From assembly GCA_949840885.1 (NCBI GenBank), contig CATKYJ010000019.1:1-64000 (forward strand): a DNA stretch of 64,000 nt, read 5' to 3'. The number at the start of each line of letters is the position of its first letter. The stretch's first letter is position 1. The notes under the pieces are model-generated. The model saw only the letters and a list, made by a program, of their open reading frames with translations. It was not told the DNA's origin and ran no database searches. The translations under genes were made by a program, and so were the position numbers. Origin of the DNA: an uncultured Acetatifactor sp. GTDB taxonomy: Bacteria > Bacillota > Clostridia > Lachnospirales > Lachnospiraceae. Below are positions 56,596 to 64,000 of this stretch, piece by piece.

Positions 56596-57225
56596 TTACT
56601 TGGTTCCGAAAATCCGGTCTCCTGCATCGCCAAGGCCCGGTACGATGTAGCCGTGGTCATTGAGTTTCTCATCCAGAGCGCCTACATAAATGTCCACATC
56701 CGGATGAGCTTCTTTCATAGCCTCGATCCCCTCCGGAGCTGCGATGATGCACATGAAATGAATGTTTTTGCAGCCCTTTTCTTTCAGCATCCGGATAGCC
56801 GCCACGGAAGAGCCGCCGGTGGCCAGCATGGGGTCTACCACAAACACTTCCCGCTCTGCGCAGTCCGCGGGAAGCTTGCAGTAATATTCCACAGGCTTTA
56901 AGGTCTCGGGATCCCGGTAGAGACCGATATGGCCCACCTTTGCCGCGGGAATCAGGGTCAGCATCCCGTCCACCATGCCCAATCCTGCCCGCAGGATGGG
57001 AACGATGGCCATCTTCTTGCCGCTGAGTTCCTTGACTACCGTCTTGCAGATGGGTGTTTCGATCTCCACATCCGACAGCTTCAGCTCCCGGGTGGCCTCG
57101 TAACAGATCAACATGGCAATCTCGCTGATCGTCTGGCGGAAGTCCTTGGTGCCTGTTTCCTTTTTGCGGATCAGACCGATTTTGTGCTGAATCAGCGGAT
57201 GATCCATGATGAATACGTTTGCCAT
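56596..57225 (-). CDS. upp: Uracil phosphoribosyltransferase
   Basis: The 209-residue enzyme has the PRPP loop [16 protein letters not shown], the uracil-site end [15 protein letters not shown] and the N-terminal [12 protein letters not shown]. It converts uracil and PRPP to UMP in pyrimidine salvage. The start MANVFIM has GGAGG upstream; the ORF-track start adds five residues. It lies 38 bp after rpiB in the same operon, which links pentose phosphate supply to PRPP use. Confidence 0.97.
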   Translation of the reverse strand: MANVFIMDHPLIQHKIGLIRKKETGTKDFRQTISEIAMLICYEATRELKLSDVEIETPICKTVVKELSGKKMAIVPILRAGLGMVDGMLTLIPAAKVGHIGLYRDPETLKPVEYYCKLPADCAEREVFVVDPMLATGGSSVAAIRMLKEKGCKNIHFMCIIAAPEGIEAMKEAHPDVDIYVGALDEKLNDHGYIVPGLGDAGDRIFGTK

Positions 57226-57263
57226 TTTGCTTTCCTCCACTTTCGTATGTTTATTTTCCTGCT

Positions 57264-57695
57264 CTATATTTTTTCTATCAGGTCAATTCTTCTCTGATGG
57301 CGGGCTTCCCCGGAAAACGCCGTGTCCAGAAAGGTGTCCACGATCTCCAGGGCCAGGTTCTCCCCCAGGATTCCGCCGCCTAAGGCCAGCACATTGGCGT
57401 CATTGTGGAGCCTGGTCAGCTTTGCGGTGAGGCTGTCCGCGCACAATGCGCACCGAACGCCCGGATGCTTGTTGGCAGAAATGCTGATGCCGATGCCCGT
57501 AGTGCAGATGACGATGCCTTTCTCGCAGCGCCCCTCTGCCACGGCCCGGGCCACGGCATGTCCGTAGACCGGATAGTCGCAGCTCTCCTCCTTGTAGCAG
57601 CCCATGTCCTCGTAGGGTGCTTTCTTTTCCTCCAGATGCCGGATTACGCACTGCTTCAGCGCAAAGCCTCCATGGTCGCTTCCGATTGCTATCAT
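57264..57695 (-). CDS. rpiB: Ribose-5-phosphate isomerase B
   Basis: The 143-residue enzyme has the RpiB start [13 protein letters not shown], the active-site Cys in [17 protein letters not shown] and the [11 protein letters not shown] segment. It interconverts ribose 5-phosphate and ribulose 5-phosphate. GGAGGGAACCGG lies before the ATG. First gene of an operon with upp and the SleB-type hydrolase. Confidence 0.96.
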   Translation of the reverse strand: MIAIGSDHGGFALKQCVIRHLEEKKAPYEDMGCYKEESCDYPVYGHAVARAVAEGRCEKGIVICTTGIGISISANKHPGVRCALCADSLTAKLTRLHNDANVLALGGGILGENLALEIVDTFLDTAFSGEARHQRRIDLIEKI

Positions 57696-57760
57696 TTTCC
57701 GGTTCCCTCCTGTTCTAGCTCTATCCTGTTCTGTCTTAATTTCTATTCCTTATTTTATAC

Positions 57761-57790
57761 ATTTTACCACATCCATAAGGTATTGTTCAA
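57761..57790 (-). promoter_or_regulatory. Sigma-A promoter of rpiB-upp
   Basis: TTGAAC and TAAAAT with an 18-nt spacer, about 65 nt before rpiB on the minus strand. Confidence 0.6.
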
Positions 57791-57938
57791 GTACTTCTGT
57801 GGGCGGCAATGACGCCGGTTTTTCGCCCCGCCGGACAGATTCACGTCCTCCCCGATGACAGTCCCCAGCATAGAATCCATCCCGAAGCCATATCTCCTAC
57901 AGGCATCATCAAAGCCGCTGACATTCATGGCTTTCGGA

Positions 57939-58604
57939 CTATAAATATTTACGCGCTTCCGCCTCGTCCAGCTGGTACTGGGTGCACAGTTTCTGAATGA
58001 TTTCCTGGTCGGGCACATTGAAGCTTCGCAGTATATCTATTGTTCCTTTATACATATTGTCAATCGTTTTCCGCTGTTGGCTGATCTCCTGCCTCTGGGC
58101 ATTGAGCTCCTCCCTCTGGGCGTCGAGTTCCTCCCTCTGGGCGTCGAGCATCTCCTGCTGCTCATCAATCATGTACTGCACCGTATTCCTGTCAAGCTCA
58201 TACAATTCCTTTGAGAACATCTCCATCACCCTTTCCGTATTCCGGCAGAGTTCATATCCCTCCTCGTATATCGGACGAAATTCCGGGTACTTCTCCACCA
58301 GTTCCATAATTTTTTCCGGTTCGTCACATGCAAGCAGCGTCAGCCATGCCTCCCGCCTCCCTGTGATATCTCTATTGTGCTGATTTTTTACGAAGATGTC
58401 AAGCGGTATGAGCACATATTTCTGCAGAAGTTCCAGTTTTAAGCCCGTATCTGACTTCTGCTCAAAGAAATGGCGGTACGTTTCCGGGTATTCATGGAAC
58501 TCTTTCGGGCTCTTCTCGAACAGCACTATCTTGTATACATTCTTAATGTCCCGGTAGCTGAACTTCTTCCCTGCCTCTCCGGCAAGGTTTGTCAAGCCCT
58601 GTTT
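57939..58604 (-). pseudogene. Rpn-type PD-(D/E)XK nuclease, 5'-truncated
   Basis: The frame matches the C-terminal two thirds of Rpn-family recombination-promoting nuclease/putative transposase proteins common in Lachnospiraceae (SYRDIKNVYKIVLFEKSPKEFHEYPETY ... PEKIMELVEKYPEFRPIYEE), ending in heptad repeats LDAQREE and the helix LDEAEARKYL. The catalytic N-terminal half is absent: upstream the frame reaches a TAA at 58605-58607 and no ATG with a binding site exists. I infer a deletion remnant. The 7-residue repeats are encoded by 21-bp near-identical DNA units. Confidence 0.75.
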
Positions 58605-58643
58605 TTAGCGGATTTTAACGGGTTCTCAGCGTGACAATAATGC

Positions 58644-58692
58644 GGCAGAGTTGTCAAGAAAGCGGTGCAGATTTTTGACAACTCTGTCCCTT
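58644..58692. repeat. Imperfect copy of the 21-bp-arm inverted repeat
   Basis: GCAGAGTTGTCAAGAA and ATTTTTGACAACTCTGTCCC form degraded arms of the same element as 61330-61382. It starts the longer direct duplication described for the membrane-protein remnants. Confidence 0.65.
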
Positions 58693-58833
58693 GTCTGTCG
58701 TTTACACTTCTGCTGCAATAAAAGATACACGTTTCTTCAGATGCAGAAAATTAAGCAAAGGGAATTATCATTATGTTGAATTATCTGAAAATATAGTTGC
58801 AGGCTTAGGCTTTCATGATATGAGAGCAATAGA

Positions 58834-59228
58834 GTGAATAAGAAAAAAATATATAATATTGCGCTTTCTGTCATACTGGTATTGTATTCCTTGCTACCGG
58901 TGAACCAAAGTGTTACAGTGACAGATATGGATATAATTACGGCAATTTTGTAAATCATGACTCATTGGATAATATGTGGAAATTCTCCACGTATCTGGCG
59001 ACAGCGACAGGCAGTTTCTTTACACGTCATCCTTTTGGAAATACTGTGTTAGGGTTGAACATATATACCGGATTAGTCAAAGCTTTTGTTGCATTCATCG
59101 TCTACTATAGATCAAAAGATACTCGTCTGGAATTTTCAATGTTAAACTTTGCTTCTATATCAACAACCATTTGGATAAATACCATCGAATCCATGCAAAA
59201 TTCTGTCAACTCATCATCACATCTTTGA
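58834..59228 (+). pseudogene. Polytopic membrane protein fragment, copy 1
   Basis: GTG AAT AAG AAA starts a frame (KKIYNIALSVILVLYSLLPVN) that has lost one base around 58925, after which the right frame continues as YNYGNFVNHDSLDNMWKFSTYLATATGSFF and GNTVLGLNIYTGLVKAFVAFIVYY before homology ends near 59110. The rest is unrelated. This is the N-terminal 90 residues of a multi-spanning membrane protein whose full gene is not in the window. A second fragment with about 90% identity lies at 61473. The 460 bp from 58604 otherwise hold no gene. Confidence 0.75.
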
Positions 59229-59288
59229 TGAAATTATATAAATTATATTTATCCATGCGAGTTTGAAAATTTACTTTTTAGCCATTCA

Positions 59289-61106
59289 TTACCTCTTGTC
59301 CTTTCGTAAATATCTGCCCCTCTGGATCTGAAACATTTTCCTATAGATCCCACAGTCTTCCATCAATTCCTGATGGGAGCCCACGCCTGCAACCCTGCCA
59401 TCGTCAACGACAACAATCTTATCTGCATTCATTGCCCCTGATAGTCTGTGGGATACCATGATAACCGTTCTACTGCCTCTATTCTCATTGATTACATTAT
59501 ATATTTTTTCTTCAGAAACAGGATCAAGGTTTGATGTGGGCTCATCCAAGACAACCAACGGCACATTTCGGCAAAGCGCTCTTGCCACAGCTATACGCTG
59601 CCATTGTCCCTCTGATAGTACGACTCCATCCTCGTCATATTCCCGATTCATGAATGTCTGTAGGCCATTTGGCAAATCATCCAGTTCTTTCCGTGAAAAG
59701 TCAACTTCAAACAATATTTTTTTGATCTCTTCATCAGGTATGTCATTCTCAAAGGCAATATTTTCTTTCAGGGTAAAGCTATATTTTGCATAGTCCTGAA
59801 ATGTAGCAGACGCATATAAAACGCCTTCGCTGCGCAACGCGCTTATCTCTCTGCCGTCAATACGGATAGAACCCTGGTCCGGCGTATATAGTCCTAATAG
59901 CAGTTTCACCAACGTTGATTTCCCCATTCCGTTTCTGCCAACGACACAAACGCTTTCTCCATGGTTTATTTCCAGGTTTACATCTTTCAAAATAGTCCTG
60001 TCAGTCCCGGGATATGTAAAGGAAACGTTCTCAACGGATATCTTTTGGAAACTTTCCATTGCCGAATGTTTTGATGCCGTACTCCCATAGCTTTCATCCA
60101 ACAGTTCAAACAAATCACTGGTATATAAACTGCTCCCATATATAGCAGTCACATGATCTATCAGCGTCTCTAAAAACGAACTAAACAAAGACAGGCTTGA
60201 TGTATAAAAAATCACCGTGCCCACGGAATCCCCATTAATGATGCCCTTGCTTATGATGATATAGTACCCGACAATGTATAATGCCGTGCTTGCCACAGAA
60301 GAGCCGAAACCAACAGGCAATGATTTGCGTATGTATCTTTTGTGGGCTATATTGTACCTTTGGCAGAAATCCTCATACCGCTTATTGACCCAGTCGAATG
60401 TGCTGAATGTTTTCAACTCTTTTGCGAATACCACGGTAGCAGCCATATTAAATAAATATCCTATTTTTCTTCTTATATTCGTCAACTTTTTGTCGTTTGT
60501 ATGATTGTACCGGGCTATTTTCATATTCATAATATATCTGACCGCGATCACAACGACAAACAGAATGCTGAGCAGCCAAGATACCCTCAGCATAATGAAC
60601 AATGTCCCAGCCCCAAAGATCAGGTCATAAAAAAGCAGGGAACACGAATAGCTGAACTGCTCTATGCATTTGCCGCTCCCCTGCCCCCGGACACGCTCTA
60701 TCCTGTCCATCTCTTTCGGGGATTCGAAGTGGTAGTACGGCTTTTGGGCTATCTTCTGCATGATCCTTGAATTTATGTTTAAGTTGATTCGGTCAATACA
60801 GGAAACATCTATATAGTTTTTCACCGCAAGAATCATATGCAAAAGAACCGTGAACAGAATAATCAAACTCAGGCAGACATAGACTGATGGTTGAATTTTG
60901 TTCTGCTCCAGCGAAGATGTAACGGAATCAATCATCAGTTTGGTGGTGTAATTATTGAATATCGGATAGATGCCCTCGTAGACTTGTACCACGCAGGAAT
61001 ATATGACCCAAAACGGCGAAACGCTCCAAATCAATAATAAGACTCTTCTGTTTTCACGGAAAATCCGTTTTGTCGTTTTCCAAAATGACTCCAGGCTCCT
61101 TTTCAT
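59289..61106 (-). CDS. ABC exporter, fused membrane and ATPase domains
   Basis: The 605-residue half-transporter has six transmembrane helices (about 25-325) and an ATPase domain with Walker A VVGRNGMGKSTLVKLL, signature VLSEGQWQRIAVARAL, Walker B VPLVVLDEPTSNLD and MVSHR. It belongs to the peptide, lipid and drug exporter class. Signature LSEGQ and EYDEDGVVLS resemble the ATPase at the right edge of the window (EFDEDGVILSGGE), so the two could form a heterodimer. Base use is more AT-rich than the core genes to the left. It is bounded by the duplicated membrane-protein fragments, and its promoter must lie in 61107-61329, where I see no clear one. Confidence 0.92.
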   Translation of the reverse strand: MKRSLESFWKTTKRIFRENRRVLLLIWSVSPFWVIYSCVVQVYEGIYPIFNNYTTKLMIDSVTSSLEQNKIQPSVYVCLSLIILFTVLLHMILAVKNYIDVSCIDRINLNINSRIMQKIAQKPYYHFESPKEMDRIERVRGQGSGKCIEQFSYSCSLLFYDLIFGAGTLFIMLRVSWLLSILFVVVIAVRYIMNMKIARYNHTNDKKLTNIRRKIGYLFNMAATVVFAKELKTFSTFDWVNKRYEDFCQRYNIAHKRYIRKSLPVGFGSSVASTALYIVGYYIIISKGIINGDSVGTVIFYTSSLSLFSSFLETLIDHVTAIYGSSLYTSDLFELLDESYGSTASKHSAMESFQKISVENVSFTYPGTDRTILKDVNLEINHGESVCVVGRNGMGKSTLVKLLLGLYTPDQGSIRIDGREISALRSEGVLYASATFQDYAKYSFTLKENIAFENDIPDEEIKKILFEVDFSRKELDDLPNGLQTFMNREYDEDGVVLSEGQWQRIAVARALCRNVPLVVLDEPTSNLDPVSEEKIYNVINENRGSRTVIMVSHRLSGAMNADKIVVVDDGRVAGVGSHQELMEDCGIYRKMFQIQRGRYLRKDKR

Positions 61107-61329
61107 ACCGGCTTTGTACCTCCCTGATTTTTGATAACACTTAGAAAACGTTTACTCTTTGTAAAAAAGAGCTTATAAATTTTAACATCCTGAACTATTT
61201 TCTCTCTTAATAAGATAATTCCACTTCTTGTATGGTATCCTTTTCTACTTTCTTTCAGAGTTTTTGAGGCAGCACATTTTGAATATTACTCATGCAAAAA
61301 TAGCTTATCACGACATAAAGCCATTTTTC

Positions 61330-61382
61330 AAGGGACAGAGTTGTCAAAAAAGATTTGTCGATTTTTGACAACTCTGTCCCTT
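61330..61382. repeat. Perfect inverted repeat with 21-bp arms
   Basis: AAGGGACAGAGTTGTCAAAAA and its exact complement flank an 11-nt loop. It precedes membrane-protein fragment copy 2 as the degraded version precedes copy 1. A long perfect stem without T-run suggests a mobile-element end or miniature element. Confidence 0.8.
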
Positions 61383-61472
61383 GTCCGGCGTTTACACTTC
61401 TACTATAATAAAAAACATGCGTTTTTTAGGCACAAAACCTTAAGCTACTTTCATGATGTAAGGGACAATAGA

Positions 61473-61875
61473 ATGAATAAGAAAAATATATAATATTGCG
61501 CTTTCGGTCATGCTGGTATTGTATTCCCTGTTACTGGTAAACCAAGGTGTCGCAGTGACAGACACTGGGTATAATTACGGCATTTTTGTAAATCACGACT
61601 CGTTGGACAATATGTGGAAATTCTCCACGTATCTGGCGACAGCGACAGGCAGCTTCTTTACGCATCTTCCTTTTGGAAATACTGTGTTAGGGTTGAACAT
61701 ATACACCGGATTGGTCAAAGCCTCTATTGCACTCATCGTCTACTATGCTTGCGTTTATTATTTTGACATGAAGCCTACAGTCGTTTTTGTGGCAGAGCTA
61801 ATGGCGCTGGGCTATTGCTGGTGCCCCACGACGCTGCTGTACAATTATCTTTCCGCAGCTTATCTTCATATGTGA
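61473..61875 (+). pseudogene. Polytopic membrane protein fragment, copy 2
   Basis: The duplicate of 58834-59228. Here the first codons are broken (five A where copy 1 has seven, giving a TAA), but the rest is open: TGYNYGIFVNHDSLDNMWKF to VVFVAELMALGYCWCPTTLLYNYLSAAYL. The frame then runs into an inverted repeat and an IS66 fragment, so at least the C-terminal three quarters are lost. The family looks like large membrane proteins with a periplasmic loop after helix 1; I do not know its function. Confidence 0.75.
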
Positions 61876-61888
61876 ATAAGCTGCGGAA
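61851..61888. repeat. 13-bp perfect inverted repeat at the junction
   Basis: TTCCGCAGCTTAT and ATAAGCTGCGGAA around 12 nt. It stands exactly where the membrane-protein homology stops and the IS66 remnant begins, so it may mark the breakpoint. Confidence 0.65.
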
Positions 61889-61915
61889 CAGTCGATCCGT
61901 GGATTCTGTATTTGG

Positions 61916-62155
61916 AAAAAGAACTGGGTGATGATCGATACCATCGCCGGTGCCAGATCCAGCGCAATTATCTACAGCATTGCAGAGACCGCAAAGGCAA
62001 ACAGCCTAAGGCCATACGATTACTTTGAACACTTTCTTACTGTGATACCGAAACATCTTGATGACACTGACCGCAGTTTTCTGGATGACCTGCTCCCATG
62101 GTCGCCGAACCTCCCTGCGAACTGCCGCAAGCCCGGTAAGGATGAAGTGAAATAA
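61916..62155 (+). pseudogene. IS66-family transposase, C-terminal remnant
   Basis: The frame KKNWVMIDTIAGARSSAIIYSIAETAKANSLRPYDYFEHFLTVIPKHLDD matches the end of IS66 TnpC transposases, including the GARSSAIIYSIAETAKAN segment and the C-terminal LPWSPNLPANCRKP tail. The DDE core and the accessory genes are missing. It shows that an IS66 element took part in the history of this region. Confidence 0.85.
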
Positions 62156-62217
62156 GACCGGAGCAAATCTGTTTCTATCATACAGTTTTGCTCCAATTTT
62201 GTATAGGCACCCACTAT

Positions 62218-62919
62218 CTACCGTTTGCGGTAGTTCTCAAATCCGTATATCCATTCCTCCCCACGCTCCCTCCCGCCGAACGCCGGGGCAATATTTAGAT
62301 ATTCCCGGATCTGAGCCTCAAAGACTCTCACTGGGAATTCATATTCAAAACGGTCTTCTGTGGGAGCAATCAATAATATGCCGTCATGGAGATCCAGCTT
62401 CACATTGTCCGGAACATAATGACCATATCCCGCCCTCATCTCCTCATAAGTACAGCAGATATCCGTCCTGTATTTCCCGTTTAGGGCATTGTCGCACAAC
62501 AGGAATTCCTCTTTCCCATCATCATACCCGTACACCATCACTTCATGGTTCGAGCGGTGTCCTATCCCATAGAAGCCCAGATATCCCCGGTCAATATTCA
62601 GCAGAGCATAATATCCCTCTTCAATATATTGTCGGATGAACGAAGTCACGGTGTCCGCCATGACTTCTGCACGCCGGTATTTATAAAAATCCAGGAAAGG
62701 ACATTGGTAGAACATGTTCAGCCCGCATTCCCGATTCTGTACTATGCTCAGTTCATAAAGACAAAACGGAGCACCCGGCTTGTATCCAATAATGTTATTA
62801 TAATTCGCCGCAAGCCATATCCTTTCTTTGTCCACAGCGTCAATCACCGCAAGCAAATCCGCTAAAAAACCATATGTATCCAGCAACGGAGTCTTGTTTA
62901 GATATAATTCTTTTTTCAT
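62218..62919 (-). CDS. BtrH/C39-fold-like protein of an export locus
   Basis: The 233-residue protein has the signature region YYALLNIDRGYLGFYGIGHRSNHEVMVYGYDDGKEEFLLCDN, like the His-Asp strands of papain-like BtrH N-terminal and C39 domains. The matching N-terminal Cys is not seen, since the first 50 residues contain none, so peptidase activity is doubtful; acyltransferase or binding roles are possible. No signal peptide. The ribosome binding site is poor. It follows the ABC exporter gene at the right edge by 63 bp on the same strand, so it probably serves the same exported product. Confidence in the fold is moderate, in function low. Confidence 0.6.
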   Translation of the reverse strand: MKKELYLNKTPLLDTYGFLADLLAVIDAVDKERIWLAANYNNIIGYKPGAPFCLYELSIVQNRECGLNMFYQCPFLDFYKYRRAEVMADTVTSFIRQYIEEGYYALLNIDRGYLGFYGIGHRSNHEVMVYGYDDGKEEFLLCDNALNGKYRTDICCTYEEMRAGYGHYVPDNVKLDLHDGILLIAPTEDRFEYEFPVRVFEAQIREYLNIAPAFGGRERGEEWIYGFENYRKR

Positions 62920-62982
62920 GATATTTTGATTGCTTCTTCCCCCTCTTCTCTATATAGGCATCTCTCACAGCATTCCATTTCT

Positions 62983-64000
62983 TCATTGCTCCATCTTATA
63001 ATTGTCAGTAGTTGCTTTATATAGGGCTTCATACTTTCCATGCATCATCAGCAATTCCTTATGTGTCCCCTCTTCCACAATCCTACCTTCCTCCATAACG
63101 ACAACCCGATCAGCCAAGGCGCTTACATATAATCTGTGTGAAATAAAAATAATGGTATCATCTTGAAAGCAATCAAATACTTCTTTAAAGATATTATATT
63201 CACTTATAACATCCAGCGCACTTGACGGCTCGTCCATAACAATAACAGATCTATGATTTACAAAAACCCTGGCTATCGCTACTTTCTGCATTTCACCGCC
63301 TGATAATATGACGCCATCTTCATCAAATTCTCTCGTCATCTGATGCTCCAGCCCTCCCGAAAGACTCAATATCTTCTCTGACAGTTCCACTTTGACTATA
63401 GCGTCCTTTATATCGGCTTCCGAATCTGGATTAACAAAATCCAGCAAAACGTTTTCAGAGACTGATGCTGCAAAAATATTGAACAACTGTGGAACAACGC
63501 TGAAATTTTTCACATAGGATTCTTTACTGTATTCGCTTATATTTACCCCGTCAATTGTTATACTTCCCTCTGTAGGTTCATATAACCTCAAAAGGAGATC
63601 TACTAATGTTGTTTTTCCCGCTCCATTTCCTCCGACAATAGCAATTTTTTCACCCTTTTTAATCTTTAGGCAAATATTGTCCAGCGCATTTCTTTGCATA
63701 CCGCTGTAAGCAAAAGAAACATGATTAAAGCATATTTCATAATCTTTCTGTTTAAGTAAATCAATCTCTTGTACAACTGACTGACTTGTTTCTCTTTCCT
63801 CAAAGTAAAAATCTCTGAATTTTTGAATGTACAGGTCATTTTCATAAAACCTCTTGGCAACGTTCATAATCCGTTCGAAAGATCCCAGCATGCTTCTGGC
63901 CGAATTGTATAAACCTGAAAAATCAGCTATCGTTATGGCTCCCATAAAAGCCTTTACAAAAAGATAAAAAAGAAGTCCAAATTCATCAAACAAACCGTAT
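62983..64000 (-). CDS. ABC exporter (partial, cut by the window edge)
   Basis: The frame is open to the last base of the window, so the N-terminal membrane helices lie outside. Visible are the last membrane helices (LFYLFVKAFMGAITIADFSGLY) and an ATPase domain with Walker A VGGNGAGKTTLVDLL, signature ILSGGEMQKVAIARVF, Walker B SVIVMDEPSSALD and ISHR. It is an exporter half-transporter of the peptide class, likely to pair with the one at 59289-61106. It heads at least a two-gene unit with the BtrH-like gene. AT-rich like its neighbours. Confidence 0.92.
   Translation of the reverse strand, partial: YGLFDEFGLLFYLFVKAFMGAITIADFSGLYNSARSMLGSFERIMNVAKRFYENDLYIQKFRDFYFEERETSQSVVQEIDLLKQKDYEICFNHVSFAYSGMQRNALDNICLKIKKGEKIAIVGGNGAGKTTLVDLLLRLYEPTEGSITIDGVNISEYSKESYVKNFSVVPQLFNIFAASVSENVLLDFVNPDSEADIKDAIVKVELSEKILSLSGGLEHQMTREFDEDGVILSGGEMQKVAIARVFVNHRSVIVMDEPSSALDVISEYNIFKEVFDCFQDDTIIFISHRLYVSALADRVVVMEEGRIVEEGTHKELLMMHGKYEALYKATTDNYKMEQ

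Noticed and set aside
57764-58018. 84-residue minus-strand ORF between rpiB and the Rpn remnant
   Set aside because: No ribosome binding site; its start overlaps the Rpn frame and its end the rpiB promoter. The stretch GFDDACRRYGFGMDSML is not recognised, so it could be a remnant but is not supported as a gene.

Overview
This window is chromosomal DNA of a spore-forming, anaerobic Firmicute, most probably of the family Lachnospiraceae. The grounds are moderately GC-rich coding DNA with AGGAGG-type ribosome binding sites, spoVT and spoVG, an Agr-like LytTR/GHKL two-component pair, a GlgC/GlgD pair, a DnaD-DnaI-type primosome pair, an F-type ATP synthase with a sodium-type c subunit, and several dispersed intergenic repeat families. 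I saw no rRNA, tRNA, CRISPR array, prophage or intact insertion sequence.

Layout. 1-1.3 kb: a broken ABC-transporter fragment, a winged-helix fragment and spoVT. 1.4-9 kb: an ABC-2 exporter pair, a LytTR response regulator with its histidine kinase, an M20 dipeptidase and a MATE pump. 9-23 kb: a carbohydrate locus. A minus-strand operon runs from ribokinase through a DUF4832 protein, a sugar-binding lipoprotein, two permeases and a nucleoside hydrolase to a GH78 rhamnosidase, and ends at a strong terminator. It is divergent from a rare LacI-ribokinase fusion, and a GH127 gene further on carries a duplicated copy of the operon's upstream element. The visible enzymes have no signal peptides, so the model is import of an oligosaccharide or glycoside followed by cytoplasmic hydrolysis and phosphorylation.

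23-33 kb holds a 33-residue small protein, mfd, pth, a Nudix hydrolase, a serine hydrolase, an ABC-F protein behind a long leader, and spoVG. 33-42 kb holds glgD-glgC, murC, a cluster of DnaA boxes, dnaD and a dnaI-like loader gene, a prs homologue, and bioY under a BirA-type operator. 42-47 kb is an operon of a methyltransferase and two membrane-anchored proteins of unknown function. 47-54.6 kb is the complete atp operon in the order Z-I-B-E-F-H-A-G-D-C. 54.8-57.7 kb carries a DUF402 protein, a SleB-type hydrolase, upp and rpiB.

57.9-64 kb is accessory and rearranged. It has a truncated Rpn-type nuclease, two degraded copies of one membrane-protein gene flanking an ABC exporter, an IS66 remnant, a BtrH/C39-like protein and a second ABC exporter cut by the window edge. 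This resembles a peptide or secondary-metabolite export locus continuing to the right. The observations most worth following are the LacI-PfkB fusion with its duplicated control element, the repeat family that supplies gene ends and sits beside ribosome binding sites, the DnaA-box cluster before dnaD-dnaI, and the right-edge export locus.
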